This document shows positions 44,971 through 56,312 of a stretch of 64,000 nucleotides of DNA, in pieces. The number at the start of each line of letters is the position of its first letter. Within the stretch, counting starts at the first letter, position 1. Both the position numbers and the translations under genes were made by a program. The DNA is from Aaosphaeria pasadenensis (taxonomy: Eukaryota > Ascomycota > Dothideomycetes > Pleosporales): positions 310,001 through 374,000 of the forward strand of contig JAKLMB010000033.1 in NCBI GenBank assembly GCA_022813625.1, given 5' to 3'. Under the pieces are notes generated by a model, which did no database searches, had not been told where the DNA came from, and was given only the letters and a program-made list of their open reading frames with translations.

Positions 44971-46586
44971 ATGACAGACAAAGCCGCCAGCAGGTTTTGG
45001 CACAGCTCTGAATTCCATTGGGCTGAAAAGCTGTCCTTGCCCAGAAAGTCTGGAATCAATGATGAATCAGATCGAAGAGCCGCGATAATTGCACTATGTA
45101 ATCCAGAAGCCAGGGTCTGCAGGTTGCCTTGTTTTGATTTGAACATTCGATATCTGTCTTCACCTGAAGTGGGAAGCGAGCGACTTCTTCATCCCCCACT
45201 ATTCACTTCGGGTCTTATCTTGTCTCCCAGAGACAATCAGTCGCTACGAAGATGTGAGTAATATTTGGACCCTCTACTCATGATGTTTCGGTGCTGACAG
45301 TACATTTTTCTTGTCAGTGATCTACCGATGCCAGATTGCATTAGTCGCGATCAACGGGTCTGGCGATTCCATGTTACACCTGTTGTTGCCGCACGCTATA
45401 CAGTGGCCCGAAATTCTTCATGGTATGATGGCGTTAGCGGTTAGAGGGTCGGAACGTTCCACACAAGAATTTTATCATCACGAGGCCGCGCTGGTGACTC
45501 TTCAGCGGGAGGCAGCACAATTACAACACAATGAAAAGGACACTTCGAGAGTCTTGAGGGCCCTATGCTGCTCGCTTCTATTGGCTGTATTTGGGTTTTC
45601 GCAATGTGATGGTTCCTGGGCCCAACACATTCGCGGTATGGTGAGTATAATCCGCACCACTGATCGGAATTTCCTCGAGGCATCAAAGCTGGGACGCTTC
45701 CTTATAAGCGCATGCGCTCATCAAGATATATCGGCATTCTCTGTCGGGAAACTGCAAAGATCCCATAAGTGCTGGCTTTCTTGGAAGCTCCATCAGAGAG
45801 GCAGAACTGACAGAGCATTCTCACCTTTCGAGACCCTCACCGGGTACCCTGAATCTTTGGTTACTGTGATCGCGTTCATCGCGGAGCACATTGATGACGC
45901 GGCTTTCTTAGAGATTCACGATCGTCAGTCGACCTATCGCAGATCTGCCTTGAATATAGGTTAGTTACGGCTTCCGTACTGCATTCGTTGACTAACCGCA
46001 CCGTACAGATGCGGAAGAGCCTCCGATGTTCAGTATCATCAGGAATGATCTAGAATCTTCTCTAAAGACCTGGCAAGGTCCATTGTTTCCCCTCGATATG
46101 CCAACTTTCACCAAACTGGCTTTACAAATGACGTGGGACGCCATACGTAAGGCAGCATGCATCTTTCTATGGCGAGGCGCAGGGTTTCACTCCGATTTAA
46201 GAAAGGCTATCCGGCCAGATCGAAAATCGGACAGAGACTCTTATGGTACAGACATTCTTTCTAATGTGAGGGCAGTGTTTGCATTGGGCCAGACACAGAA
46301 GGTATCAGTTGGCAACGCACTGCTTTGGCCGCTTACCATTGTCGGATGCGAATGTGGCTATCCAGCGAATAAGACCTGGCAGACCGAGGTTGAAAGGTTA
46401 CTTGTTTCATTGCGTGAGCTATTTTCTATCGATCATGCTCTGCGAGTGCGAGACCTGTTGCAGACTTTGTGGCAAGCGCAGTCTACCAACCTTGACGACG
46501 GTAATCTACACGAAGACGCCCGCATCACATATGTCAGCCTCGAAAGTTTGGCACGGGATGCCGGTATGGTGATACCACTGCTTTGA
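44971..46586 (+). CDS. Fungal transcription factor domain protein lacking a zinc cluster, 500 aa
   Basis: Exons 44971-45253, 45318-45959 and 46009-46586 (introns 64 and 49 nt, the latter with a GACTAAC branch site), in frame. The start is MTDKAASRFWHSSEFHW; an ATG at 44905 in the same frame would overlap the previous gene's end. The body matches the Fungal_trans_2-type (ARG81/UGA3/ACR-like) domain: LSPRDNQSLRRLIYRCQIAL, LLLPHAIQWPEILHGMMALA, LVTLQREAAQL and SWAQHIRGMVSII. The C-terminal part has LLWPLTIVGCECGYP. No Zn2Cys6 motif is present N-terminally, so it may not bind DNA itself. It could be a coregulator, a gene that has lost its 5' end, or a split remnant. Confidence 0.72.
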
Positions 46587-47502
46587 GATTCGCTGGGTTT
46601 GCAAAACTACAGGTCGAACCTGCACAATGGTGCAAGTGGAATATTGCGCTGTAGTTCATGCTGCTTCGAGTAAAATTATATGTATGTCTATTGAATAATG
46701 CAAAATTATACTAGCGAAAATGAACGAATCATATGTGTAATGATATCGAACTCAATTGATCAATTGATGGAGCAGCTGGTTTATTTGGACGGGTTGCCAA
46801 GTACTCCCTCTGAAATTAGTGGTTTGGGCGTTCAACGTAACAAGTATCTGCTTTATTTAGTGTCCGATGAGTGTCATGACACCATATTGTCAGGTTCTAA
46901 TGCCGTCGGCACTTTTGGAATAAAAGTGACCACATACCAAGGTATGGGTGATCGGTGTACACAGTAGTAGCCCGATGTATACAGATAATGTGTGCGAATA
47001 ACCATGATACCGATCCCTAGATTTGGAGCAGCTCGTCTATGAGCTCGTTCTTTCGAAATCGTGCGTTCTGGCCCCACTTCAATGTGCCACAATCTTCATC
47101 GTGCAAGACGCCAGCAAATACACTATTAGCCGCCTATGCATCATCTAACTACCTGACGGAAGGTTTGGTTCTTTTGTTGCGTATCGGCATTGAATATCCA
47201 GAGTACTCTTGAAGTCTTTGCGATAAATTGTGTAGAGCGCTTATATTACGCCAAATGCCAGTCATACATAGTGCGTTTTTCCAAACCCAAGTCTAGAGGG
47301 CCTGTAGCAGCTTGATAGTTGACGTAATATTTTCATATCTAAAGCACCGACGGACTTTTACCATCTGTAAGGAGCAAAAAGAACTGAATAAGGTATGCGC
47401 CATAAGACAACAGCTTGCTACTCTGAGGTTCTCATATGTAGCTTGGAAACCACGGAACTAGATTGGAACCTATAGCACTCACTCGACTCCTTACCTGAAA
47501 TC
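46587..47502. other. Intergenic, regulator to aldehyde dehydrogenase
   Basis: No supported gene; the right end is the dehydrogenase promoter. Confidence 0.6.
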
Positions 47503-49068
47503 ATGGCAGACTTATCCAAGACGCTGACGGCCCCGAATGGAAGAGTAATTAAGCTCCACACCGGCCTTTTCATCAACAATGAATTCGTTCCCGGGCGAGA
47601 CGCGCCAATCTCAACAATCGATCCGGCCAATGAGACGGAGATTACTGTCGTCCAGGCTGCGTCTTCCGGAGATGTCGATGACGCAGTACGTGCAGCTCGA
47701 AGAGCTCTGATTAAACCCGAGTGGCGCGAAGAGTCTCCTATAGAGCGGGGAAGATTGCTGTATAAGCTGGCGGAGCTGATAATCGCAGAAAAGGAGACGC
47801 TGGCTACATTGGAAGCATGGGACAATGGCAAGCCGTACGGGATCGCGCTCGCGGAAGATCTAGAAGAAACCATATCTGTGATTCAGTATTATGCTGGCTG
47901 GGCGGACAAGATCCACGGGCAGACCATGTCTAATGTTGGGCCACAAGGGTACAAGTTTGGTTTTACAGTTCGTGAACCCATTGGAGTTTGCGCCCAGATA
48001 ATTCCGTGGAATTATCCTCTTTGTGAGTGTCTGGTCACCATACAAGAATGCCACAGTGCTGATCCCTTGAAAGCTATGGCAGCCTGGAAACTCGGTCCGG
48101 CATTAGCGTGCGGCAATGCAATCGTTCTGAAACCAGCGGAACAGACTCCTCTCTCAATCCTTCACCTTGCAACCCTAATCAAACGTGCGGGTTTTCCACC
48201 GGGCATTGTAAACATCGTGAATGGACGCGGCCGTGTGGCAGGGGCAGCGTTAGCCGGTCATATGGATGTTGACAAAGTCGCCTTTACTGGAAGCACTAGC
48301 ACCGCAAGGGAAATTATGAAGCTTGCAAGCAACAACTTGAAGAACATAACCCTCGAGACTGGTGGAAAATCGCCCTTAATCGTTTTCAATGATGCGGATC
48401 TCGATCAAGCAGCCAAGTGGGCACAGATAGGCATCATGAGCAACCAGGGACAAATTTGTACTGCAACATCCCGCTTGCTTGTGCAGCGTAGCGTAGCAGA
48501 CGCATTTGTTACGAGGTTTAAAGAGGTCATCGCCGAAGCCAATGTGTTGGGTGATCCTTTTGCAGAAGCAACATCCCAAGGCCCACAAGTTTCGAAAGAG
48601 CATTATCACCGTATTCTGGGCTTCATCGATCGAGCGTCCAAGGATGGTGGTGTTTTGACCCTTGGTGGGAAGCCGTTCTTGCGCCAGGAACATAACAACG
48701 GTTATTTCATTGAGCCAACCATATTCACAGACGTCAAGCCGACTTCCGAATTGTTTCAAGAGGAGGTCTTTGGCCCTGTCGTCGCCGTTACATTATTCGA
48801 TACAGAGGAGGAGGCTGTCGCCTTAGCGAATAACAGTAATTATGGACTTGGAGCTGCGATATTTACCAAGGACATTCAGCGAGTTCATCGTCTATTTCCG
48901 AACCTCGAATCGGGTCAGGTCTGGGTTAATAGCAGTCAAGATGGCGATAGTCGCTTACCGTTTGGAGGGGTAAAGCAGAGCGGTATCGGGCGCGAGTTGG
49001 GCGAGGCCGGCCTAGAGGCATATTCACGAGTCAAAACCGTACACGTGAACGTAAAACTAAAGCTTTGA
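47503..49068 (+). CDS. Aldehyde dehydrogenase (NAD(P)+), 504 aa after removal of an in-frame intron
   Basis: The frame is open throughout, but 48023-48073 is a 51-nt in-frame intron (GTGAGT ... GCTGATC ... AAAG) without a stop. Taking it out restores the conserved IIPWNYPLSMAAWKLGPALA. With it removed the catalytic residues fall at the family positions: Glu268 in TLETGGKSP and Cys302 in NQGQICTATSRL. Other motifs are FTGSTSTAREI (Rossmann G box), EEVFGPVVAV and PFGGVKQSGIGRELGE. The enzyme oxidises an aldehyde to the acid in the cytosol. No targeting sequence. Beside two amine-type FAD oxidases it could remove aldehydes such as aminobutyraldehyde or betaine aldehyde; the exact substrate is unknown. 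Confidence 0.93.
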   Translation: MADLSKTLTAPNGRVIKLHTGLFINNEFVPGRDAPISTIDPANETEITVVQAASSGDVDDAVRAARRALIKPEWREESPIERGRLLYKLAELIIAEKETLATLEAWDNGKPYGIALAEDLEETISVIQYYAGWADKIHGQTMSNVGPQGYKFGFTVREPIGVCAQIIPWNYPLCECLVTIQECHSADPLKAMAAWKLGPALACGNAIVLKPAEQTPLSILHLATLIKRAGFPPGIVNIVNGRGRVAGAALAGHMDVDKVAFTGSTSTAREIMKLASNNLKNITLETGGKSPLIVFNDADLDQAAKWAQIGIMSNQGQICTATSRLLVQRSVADAFVTRFKEVIAEANVLGDPFAEATSQGPQVSKEHYHRILGFIDRASKDGGVLTLGGKPFLRQEHNNGYFIEPTIFTDVKPTSELFQEEVFGPVVAVTLFDTEEEAVALANNSNYGLGAAIFTKDIQRVHRLFPNLESGQVWVNSSQDGDSRLPFGGVKQSGIGRELGEAGLEAYSRVKTVHVNVKLKL

Positions 49069-49485
49069 GGGCGCTTCTGTCAAGCTCGTAGGAGAAACAT
49101 TTTTGGGTGTGCGAACACCTATCATCGAAGGAATAGAGAGCCTGTCTAGATTTGATGGAGTATTGTTCAACGGAAAATGATATTTCCCACAGAAACATCG
49201 GTCGGATGACCCAGGAAGGCACATAGTATTAGAACTAGAACAGTACATGATATGTTCTTTATAGTTGTAGTTCTTTGGAATTTGGCATTTACTCTCTATG
49301 ATGTAAATATACAGAGAAGGTTGGCATGGGACATTCTCTTTGCCCCACGCACAGGTTGTTCCTGGACATGGTTTTCTTTCGATCTTCTTAATAGAGTAAA
49401 CAAAAATAAATGAATAAGCAAAACATGTAGAAACCATATATAGATTTTCGATGATGAAGGTAATAGGACATCTGCTTGGTTGACT
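49069..49485. other. Intergenic between convergent genes
   Basis: No supported gene. Confidence 0.6.
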
Positions 49486-51288
49486 CTACAATACTGAAGG
49501 CAATCTGGCATTATTCTGTCTTAATGCGCTTGCTTCGTCCAAGAGAGTCTCCCATTCCGGAAACACGGTACTTAGCCGGCTAGCAATGCTATAATAGACA
49601 GGAGGCACGCGTGGATCGACACTCTCGCCAAACGCCAACTGCACCACTGCTCGTGCTGATAGGAACACCCGAGCCATACCTACATTTGAATTACTGTTAG
49701 CGGTAATCATTCGTAGAACTTACTCAAGACAGATGTTGCTAATCACCAAGACCATTGCAAGAGGAGAACAAACATAAAGGGAAAGATCTTACCATGCCCA
49801 TTGAAGCCGGCGGCAATGTATTGTTGCTTTAGGCCTGGCAGTTCGCCAACGAAAGGGAAAGTGTCCGCAGTGAATCCCATGATACCTGACCAAACGTAAC
49901 GAAAATTGGTCATATGATTCCAACCCTGGAAGTACTGGAAAGGAAATTGCCTGAGAGCAGTTATAATCTCGGGTGTCATTTTTGAATCGTCCCAATCCCC
50001 AATGACACCAGGAAGTCCATTTTTGTGTGCTAAGTCTCGGCCACCATAGATCAACGGGAATCCGTCTGTGGACCTCTGAATAAGGTAGTCAAAGTCCTCG
50101 CCCCATTGAATACCATAGGTATTGATCAAGGGCTGTGACAGAAATGAACTGGGCGGCTCTATGGCAGCAACATGCCCTTTCACTGGAACTATGGATCGGT
50201 GAAAGGTAGGCAGAAGGGAAGCGGCATATGCATTCGTCGCATGATATATGCTATCACACGTGAAAGCACCCCTGGTAGTATGAATCCGCCATTTATTCGG
50301 TTTATTAGAGTCGCGCACTATGCTGTTGACCCTGGTGTTGGTAAAGACCTGGAGCCCAGCTGCGATGCATCGCTCGATAACTTTGGTGGCTAGCTTGTGT
50401 GGCCAGAGACTGCAAGCAGGATAACTTACAGCACCGTAGATGCCATTGATTCGGAATTTCTATGATGAACAGATCAACATCATGTTATAGACAAACATAA
50501 TATTTTATTCCATAGTAAATGCTCGCTAAGGCGAGGCAGACTACTGGAATATCTGCAGAAATGAAAAAGAACTTACCTCACGAGCTTCCGCGGCCTCATG
50601 TAGTGTTATGTCGGAAACATCACCACCAGCTCTAGCAAAGTCAGAATGTGACTTGACTGCTTTATTCCAGCCGCTCTCAGACATGTAGACATCTGAAGAG
50701 CGGGTTTCTACAAGATCTATGTCCGCTTCAAGTCTGTTATCTTTAATAAACTGAACGGTCTCTTTCATATTTTGAGGCTCAAAAGACGTGATGTGTCTGC
50801 CAATGTCAGCGCCATACCGCTCTTCCATTGATCTATGGTTTTTGTAGCAATCCGGCTTGATATGACCACCTGCAAAATCGTCCGCGTCAGAATAATTTGA
50901 ACGGAAAGATGTGCTGCGCAAGATTGCGCAGTCCAGGTTTTGTTTTCTTACCATTCCGCCCGGTCGCTCCGCTGGCCAACTCACGCGCTTCAACCATCAT
51001 AATGCTAGGTGACTTTCCTTGCATTCGCTGGAGAATCTCGTGAGCAATCAGTGCACCGGTAATGCCCGAACCGATTATGATAGTATCCACATGATCAGGG
51101 AGTGCGTCATGCCTATGACAAAAATGTCAGTACTATTGAAGCAAGAACCTGGAGTTCAGGTTTGTTCTTTATGTTTTGATGTAGGAAGCTTACGAGCAGT
51201 AGTTGGACAAATCTGGGCTTGTTTGGCTCAACCAATATGATTTCGTAGGATGAGCGACAGGGCGTGGTGCTTTGAATTGAGGCGCCAT
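49486..51288 (-). CDS. FAD-dependent amine/amino acid oxidoreductase (DAO family), copy 1, 469 aa
   Basis: Five exons (51288-51194, 51112-50952, 50869-50577, 50459-49793, 49679-49486), introns 81-117 nt, all in frame. The N-terminus MAPQFKAPRP ... KSYWLSQTSPDL precedes the FAD-binding Rossmann motif DTIIIGSGITGALIAHEILQ (GxGxxG), then VEARELASGATGRNGGHI. The later core has GIYGAVSYPACSLWPHKLA, YHATNAYAASLLP, YVWSGIMGFTADTFPFVGEL and the C-terminal FAD contact YIAAGFNGHGMARVFLSARA. This is the DAO fold (D-amino acid oxidase, glycine/sarcosine oxidase and gamma-glutamylputrescine oxidase relatives), which oxidises a C-N bond to an imine and yields an aldehyde or keto acid plus H2O2. It has no signal peptide. 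Paralogue of the next gene. Confidence 0.88.
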
Positions 51289-52169
51289 TTGGAGATTGGA
51301 TCAAGTAACTGTTCTACGATAATACAATTTCTCTACCTACAGCATCTGATAGGATATGTAAAAGATACAGGCAAAGATCTTTTGTCATGTGCAGAGTAAC
51401 GAAGGCTCGTACGCTCTGTATTAGCGATCAAGACAGTCCAGGTTCAGAGGGTCATACGGTCATTGTCCGTTATAGATGTAGGCTAGGAGGAGCTAATAGA
51501 TTAGGGTCCTCCCCTTCAAGCTGCGCAGCAGGGATGCAGAGATAGAGCTAAAGGTAGATAGTAGCCGACGGCGATTTTCAGCCAATCCGAGAACAAGAAC
51601 ACGAAAATGTAATCAAATGTTTTAGATATCCACACTTAGAACCTGAATAATGACTCGCAGTTGCCAATTGTCAGCTTATGATCTTTGAGGGGTGTATGGT
51701 CTCAACTGTTCGTGTTGGTCTTTGGTACAGACTTTCTCCCTGTGCCGAAGCTGGCGTCGCATAGTCTCACCTGAGAGTGGTTGTGATTTCATTCATGTTG
51801 TTTCCCATGAACCCTCTGGCAATTACAAACACCTTTGACTCCACCGAATGCTTGATTGCTACCTGGCAGGTATTTCTATTACTTTGTTGCTACGCTGCCT
51901 CTTTGATCACCACAAATAAGGTGGGCAGATTGTGGTAGGTTTACTGTTCCCGGCGTGTATAAGGGTAGATAAAGGCAATTTAATAGACGATTCTCCAGGC
52001 ATTCCCAATGATCCCAGGAACCATGGACCTCTACAATTTGGAAGTGGCAAATAGTCAATTTGATTGATGTGACCTCAGAATGACTTTGATAAGACACTTC
52101 TGGTATATGATCAACTGTGAAATCCTTCATCTTTCAGGGAAGACGATGAAATTATACGGTGAGTTTGCT
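51289..52169. other. Intergenic between the two FAD oxidase genes
   Basis: No supported gene. It is the promoter of copy 1 (CGG-N7-CCG at 51457-51469) and the 3' side of copy 2. Confidence 0.6.
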
Positions 52170-53640
52170 CTAGATATTTCTACGGTAACAATGGGGAAAC
52201 CAATCTGGCGGGCTGTATTCAGACCCATCCAAATAAGCCAACATCGCATCTGAAGCAACTGTTCCACTGGCAAAACATCTTCCCATGCCCTCGCCATTAT
52301 GACCCACGCTAGCAAATTCACCAGGACTTTCTATTGAAGGCCGGCCTACAATACTGGCCCCAGTCATTGTCAGGCCTTGGATACCTGTCCAGTCATGGGT
52401 TACGTCCTTTGAAAGATCCAAATTCTCGAACCAATCCGAGAAATTGCGCTCCAACATTTCGACCATTTTTGCCCGTACCGGGTGGTCGGTTGGCAGCGTA
52501 ATAGAATCGTCATAATCGTTCAGAATCTCAGCATCAGCAAGGCCGTAAAGAAAAGAGCCATGAGCCGGACGTTGATGCAAGTAATGCCAGAAGTCGGCGT
52601 AACCAAACCCGTATTTCAGTTGTTTATCCCTATTTCCTGGGGTGTTTGGACTTAGCGCCAAGAGATGAGCCTTTGCACCAAACACGCCATTGCTGCCTTT
52701 CAATGGGGGACAAATGTTACCCGCATATGCGTTCGTAGCATGGAAGACGGCCTTGGAGGTTATGGTGCCCCGAGGGGTGCGGATTTCATATTGAACATCG
52801 GGGGTTTCTACTTTACGCACGGCTTCTACGGGCGTGTATGGATGGATGGTGAGATTTGGCATACGCTCCAGAGCCGTTAGAAGGAGGTTGTGAACAAATT
52901 TACGGGGATAGAACGTGCCAGCTCTCTCGAGAAATGCCGAACCGTATCGGCATAGCTCCGCATCCAAGCCAAATTTCTAGTGTCATAGTTAGAATATGAA
53001 GACACTATCAGTATTTGTTGGGGGCTCCAAAGACCTTTGTTGTGGCTTCAGGGTCCAGATAGTAGCCCTCAGGTTCGAATCCATTCTCTTTGGCGAATTT
53101 TATGTCCTCGAGAGCGTTATCCTTCTCTTCCTGGGTCTCAAATACATTGATATTGCCGTTCAAACGCAGATCCACAACTTCGCTCAGACCCAACTTTTCA
53201 ATGCAATCAAGCATCATATCTCGGTTGATATTGCCAAATTTTCTAAGCTTGATTGCGTCCTCAGTACCAATGATTTTCGCAGTTTTGACGAGATGGTAGC
53301 ATTCAGGGCGTGCGATGAAACCCCCATTCCTGCCGGTTGCACCTGTGCAGATACCACGGGCTTCGACAAGGGCAGTACGAAGTTCAGGTTTCTTTTCGGA
53401 GATGCGCAAGGCCGCTACAGCGCCAGTAATACCTGAACCAATGATGACTACGTCGACATTGGTTGGAAGATGTGTATCTGCCTGCGTATGGTCGAGATCA
53501 ATACGGTGCTCACGGATCCAATAGCTTCTCGACTCCTCCGCTATTTCCGGGAAGTCATCGGGTCGAGGCACCGAACCATTGAAATCTTCTGATGAATTGA
53601 ACTGAGCAGCATATGTAGGTGTATCCAACCATGTCGACAT
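52170..53640 (-). CDS. FAD-dependent amine/amino acid oxidoreductase (DAO family), copy 2, 470 aa
   Basis: Two exons (53640-53035, 52976-52170), one 58-nt intron with a CTAAC branch site. Start MSTWLDTPTYAAQFNSSEDF. The N-terminal element SRSYWIREHRIDL aligns with SYWLSQTSPDL of copy 1. Then come the FAD motif VDVVIIGSGITGAVAALRIS and VEARGICTGATGRNGGFI. The second half has AGTFYPRKFVHNLLLTALER, FHATNAYAGNICPPLKGSNG, HDWTGIQGLTMTGASIVGRP and ASVGHNGEGMGRCFASGTVA. It has the same fold and length as copy 1 but a different gene structure (one intron against four) and clearly diverged sequence, so the duplication is old or the copies came separately. It probably oxidises a related or sequential substrate. 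Confidence 0.9.
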
Positions 53641-54186
53641 GATGGCCGTTGACGTATAATATTGTCCTGTGTGAGGTGAAGCTCTCTGAAGAAGTAGTTT
53701 CGTGAAATCAATGCAGCTACCCCCAATCTCAACTAAATACTATCCCAGTGCCATTATTGCTATTGAAAGCTTTGCCATCAATGTATGAAACAAATTGAGA
53801 AAAACATTAATGGCCGTCGGTCTTGTTTATCGCCAATGTCCCTAGCCGCGACTATTTTAGTTGTTGGTAAGAGTGGGGTCAAGGGATCGCGCGTTCTGCA
53901 ACCCCGCTTCATAACCTAGGGGAGGCGAGGCGAGGCTCAACCCCCATAGCAGTCCATCTGGTCAACTCATCACTCAAGTGGAATAATGGAACTCGAAATT
54001 CAAGTATGGGGAGTTAAGTACGTGCTGCACCATCTTGATACGTGTGTATGGTTTCCTATATTTGCTACAACCAGCTACGCTCAGCTCTAATAAGCTTCGA
54101 GTCACCACTCATTACGTACGGCAATCATGATCTTCGTTGTCACTTTGTATATTGTGAAATCTAAAAAGAAGCGTAGATTGAAATGC
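53641..54186. other. Intergenic, oxidase copy 2 promoter
   Basis: No supported gene. Confidence 0.6.
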
Positions 54187-55902
54187 TCAAGCCATGTAGT
54201 TGGGCCCTCTTCCCAGGGCTGTTTCTACAGTCCTCAACAAACCAAGCACTTTCTCTTCGCTATGTTGCACACCCATGAGTTGCAAACAGACAGGCGCATC
54301 CGCATAAGCTTCTGGAGAATCTGCCCACGTAGGATAATTAGCTCATCAGGTCACCCAAACGAGGACTTGAAAGGGTTGAGGATGCTTACATTTTGCATGG
54401 TTGCGTTCGTCGTATTTAGACATTGGGTGGAATGACTTAGGTTTCGTATCCAAGTCGGAATTAACAAAACCCACTGGAAATGTTGCGCATGTCCAGTCCA
54501 AGGCATTTGAGATGGCTTCATATGTGTAATACTCCATCGTTCCATGTGGAGGCGCTACGTGGCCTCCGGATGGTAAGATTATGCCATCTATGGGTCGACC
54601 GGAAATGGTTTCTGTTGAAGTATTGTTGACAATCTCGAGATACTTTTGGCGCAGGATGCTAAGCTGCACCCCAGCACGTTTGTATTCCCATGCGGACAGA
54701 GCTGTATCTTCAGTTGTAAACTCTACCTCCTTGATAAGAGGTTCGCCTGACTTTGCCAGTATCTCTCGGACATCTTTGGCACCAGTCGCACCAAATATCT
54801 TCTCCATGGCTGACATGAGCTCTACGCCCTCGAACGGGGCAATGTCAATAACATGATGCCCAGATTTCTGTAGTTTGTCTCGAACCTCTTCAATGCACCG
54901 AAGAATTGGAGGGTCTGGTAGAACCACATGGTCGTGTCGCATAAACCCGAAGGTTAGGGTATGGTGTCTTCCGAGTCCTTCTTGATAATCGACTTCGTTC
55001 CATGGTAACCTCAATACTTGATGGTCCACTTCCCAGGGTCTGGCAGACAGTATCGCTCTCGTGTACGTCTCTAGTCCATCCACACTTCTTGACAGGGGAC
55101 CAAAGACTGGCTTGATGAAGCTTTCGCCCCCTGATTTGTTCGCGCGATGGCCGGGAAAACGACATGTAGAAGGACAGAGCCCATAGATGCCATTGAAGTT
55201 CGCCGGTGTCCGAATGGAACCTGCGATATCGCTCCCGATGCCAAGTGGACTCCCTCCTAACGATACTAAAGAACCTTCCCCGCCGCTTGAACCTCCAGCT
55301 GAGAGACTTATGTTCCATGGTGATGAAGTTCGTCCGAATACAAAGTTCACACACTCCCCGGACATGAGTGTTTGTGGCACGTTCGTTTTGCAGTATAGCA
55401 CCGCTCCTGCATTAATGAGAATTTGTACAAGGCTGTCATCCTCATTTTGTACGTTTCCAATCCAGCCTGCATATCCTTGGGTGGTTTCCAATCCTTTGAT
55501 GTGTAGTGTATCCTTCAGACTGATCGGCAGACCGTGAAGAGGTCCGACAGGCTTGCCAGTGTCTTTGAGAATCTTGTCCAATTCTCTGGCCCGATAGAGG
55601 CCACGCTCAAAGAATACTTCGGTCAACGGATTCGTTAATTGATGAGCAAGTACAGCTCTAGAAACGAAAGCCCTGAGTACCTCTTCTGCAGACCATTCCA
55701 GCTTCCTGATTTTGTCGACAATAATCGTAGCACTGGACTCGGTGATGCCAAGTTCTTTCCTTGACAGGATTCCGCTGGTGTTGGGCAAATACTTGACGTT
55801 CCTCTTGTTAGCGACAAGGTCATTGGGAATCGAAAGACCCCAAGCCTTTATTGCAGCCTCTCGCTGCTCTTGTTTCTCTGTGACCTTTGTCTTCCAGTTC
55901 AT
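54187..55902 (-). CDS. Amidase (amidase signature family), 548 aa
   Basis: Exons 55902-54390 and 54320-54187 over a 69-nt intron. The second exon gives the conserved tail DAPVCLQLMGVQHSEEKVLG. The start is MNWKTKVTEKQEQREAAIKA. The Ser-cisSer-Lys catalytic set is visible: Lys in GLPISLKDTLHIKG, cis-Ser in the Gly/Ser run LSAGGSSGGEGSL, and nucleophile Ser in GIGSDIAGSIRTPANF. The protein is of usual length for fungal acetamidase/general amidase enzymes, cytosolic, and releases ammonia and a carboxylic acid from an amide. Nitrogen supply is the common role. Here it sits divergent from the cupin-aminotransferase and next to two C-N oxidases, so it could act on a pathway amide such as a gamma-glutamyl or N-acyl intermediate (inference). 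Confidence 0.9.
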
Positions 55903-56312
55903 GTTTAATAGAGAATGAGATTCAATACCTAGGAAAACGTAAGTGGTGTTTGTGCTACCGGTGAGAGATTTTAGTTCCAGGCTGTGAACACAGCTCCAGA
56001 ACAAAAGGAAATGCTTCCAAAAAGGCGAGATCAGGACTGATTGGAAATCAATGCGTGCTCCTCGGGTTGCGGGTTCCGTTTGGTAACATGATGTCTCTAA
56101 TAGTAGTGCGCATCAAGGTTCTGCCGTAGGATTGTGGAGAATGCGCCGACGGAGAATTATTGCCAGCTTGATTGGAGCGTGCACGATGGCAGTACTGGCA
56201 CAAAATTAGATCGGATTTATGAAGATTAATACCCAATACTTTTTTAATTTCTTCAATATTTATTTCGTATCGCTCGATTCTCTTCTACATTTATCATCTC
56301 TTGTGGATCAGT
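55903..56312. other. Divergent promoter region, amidase / cupin-aminotransferase
   Basis: 410 bp shared by the two genes. It contains CGGGTTCCG (CGG-N3-CCG) at 56070-56078, a possible Zn2Cys6 half-site pair. No gene. Confidence 0.55.
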
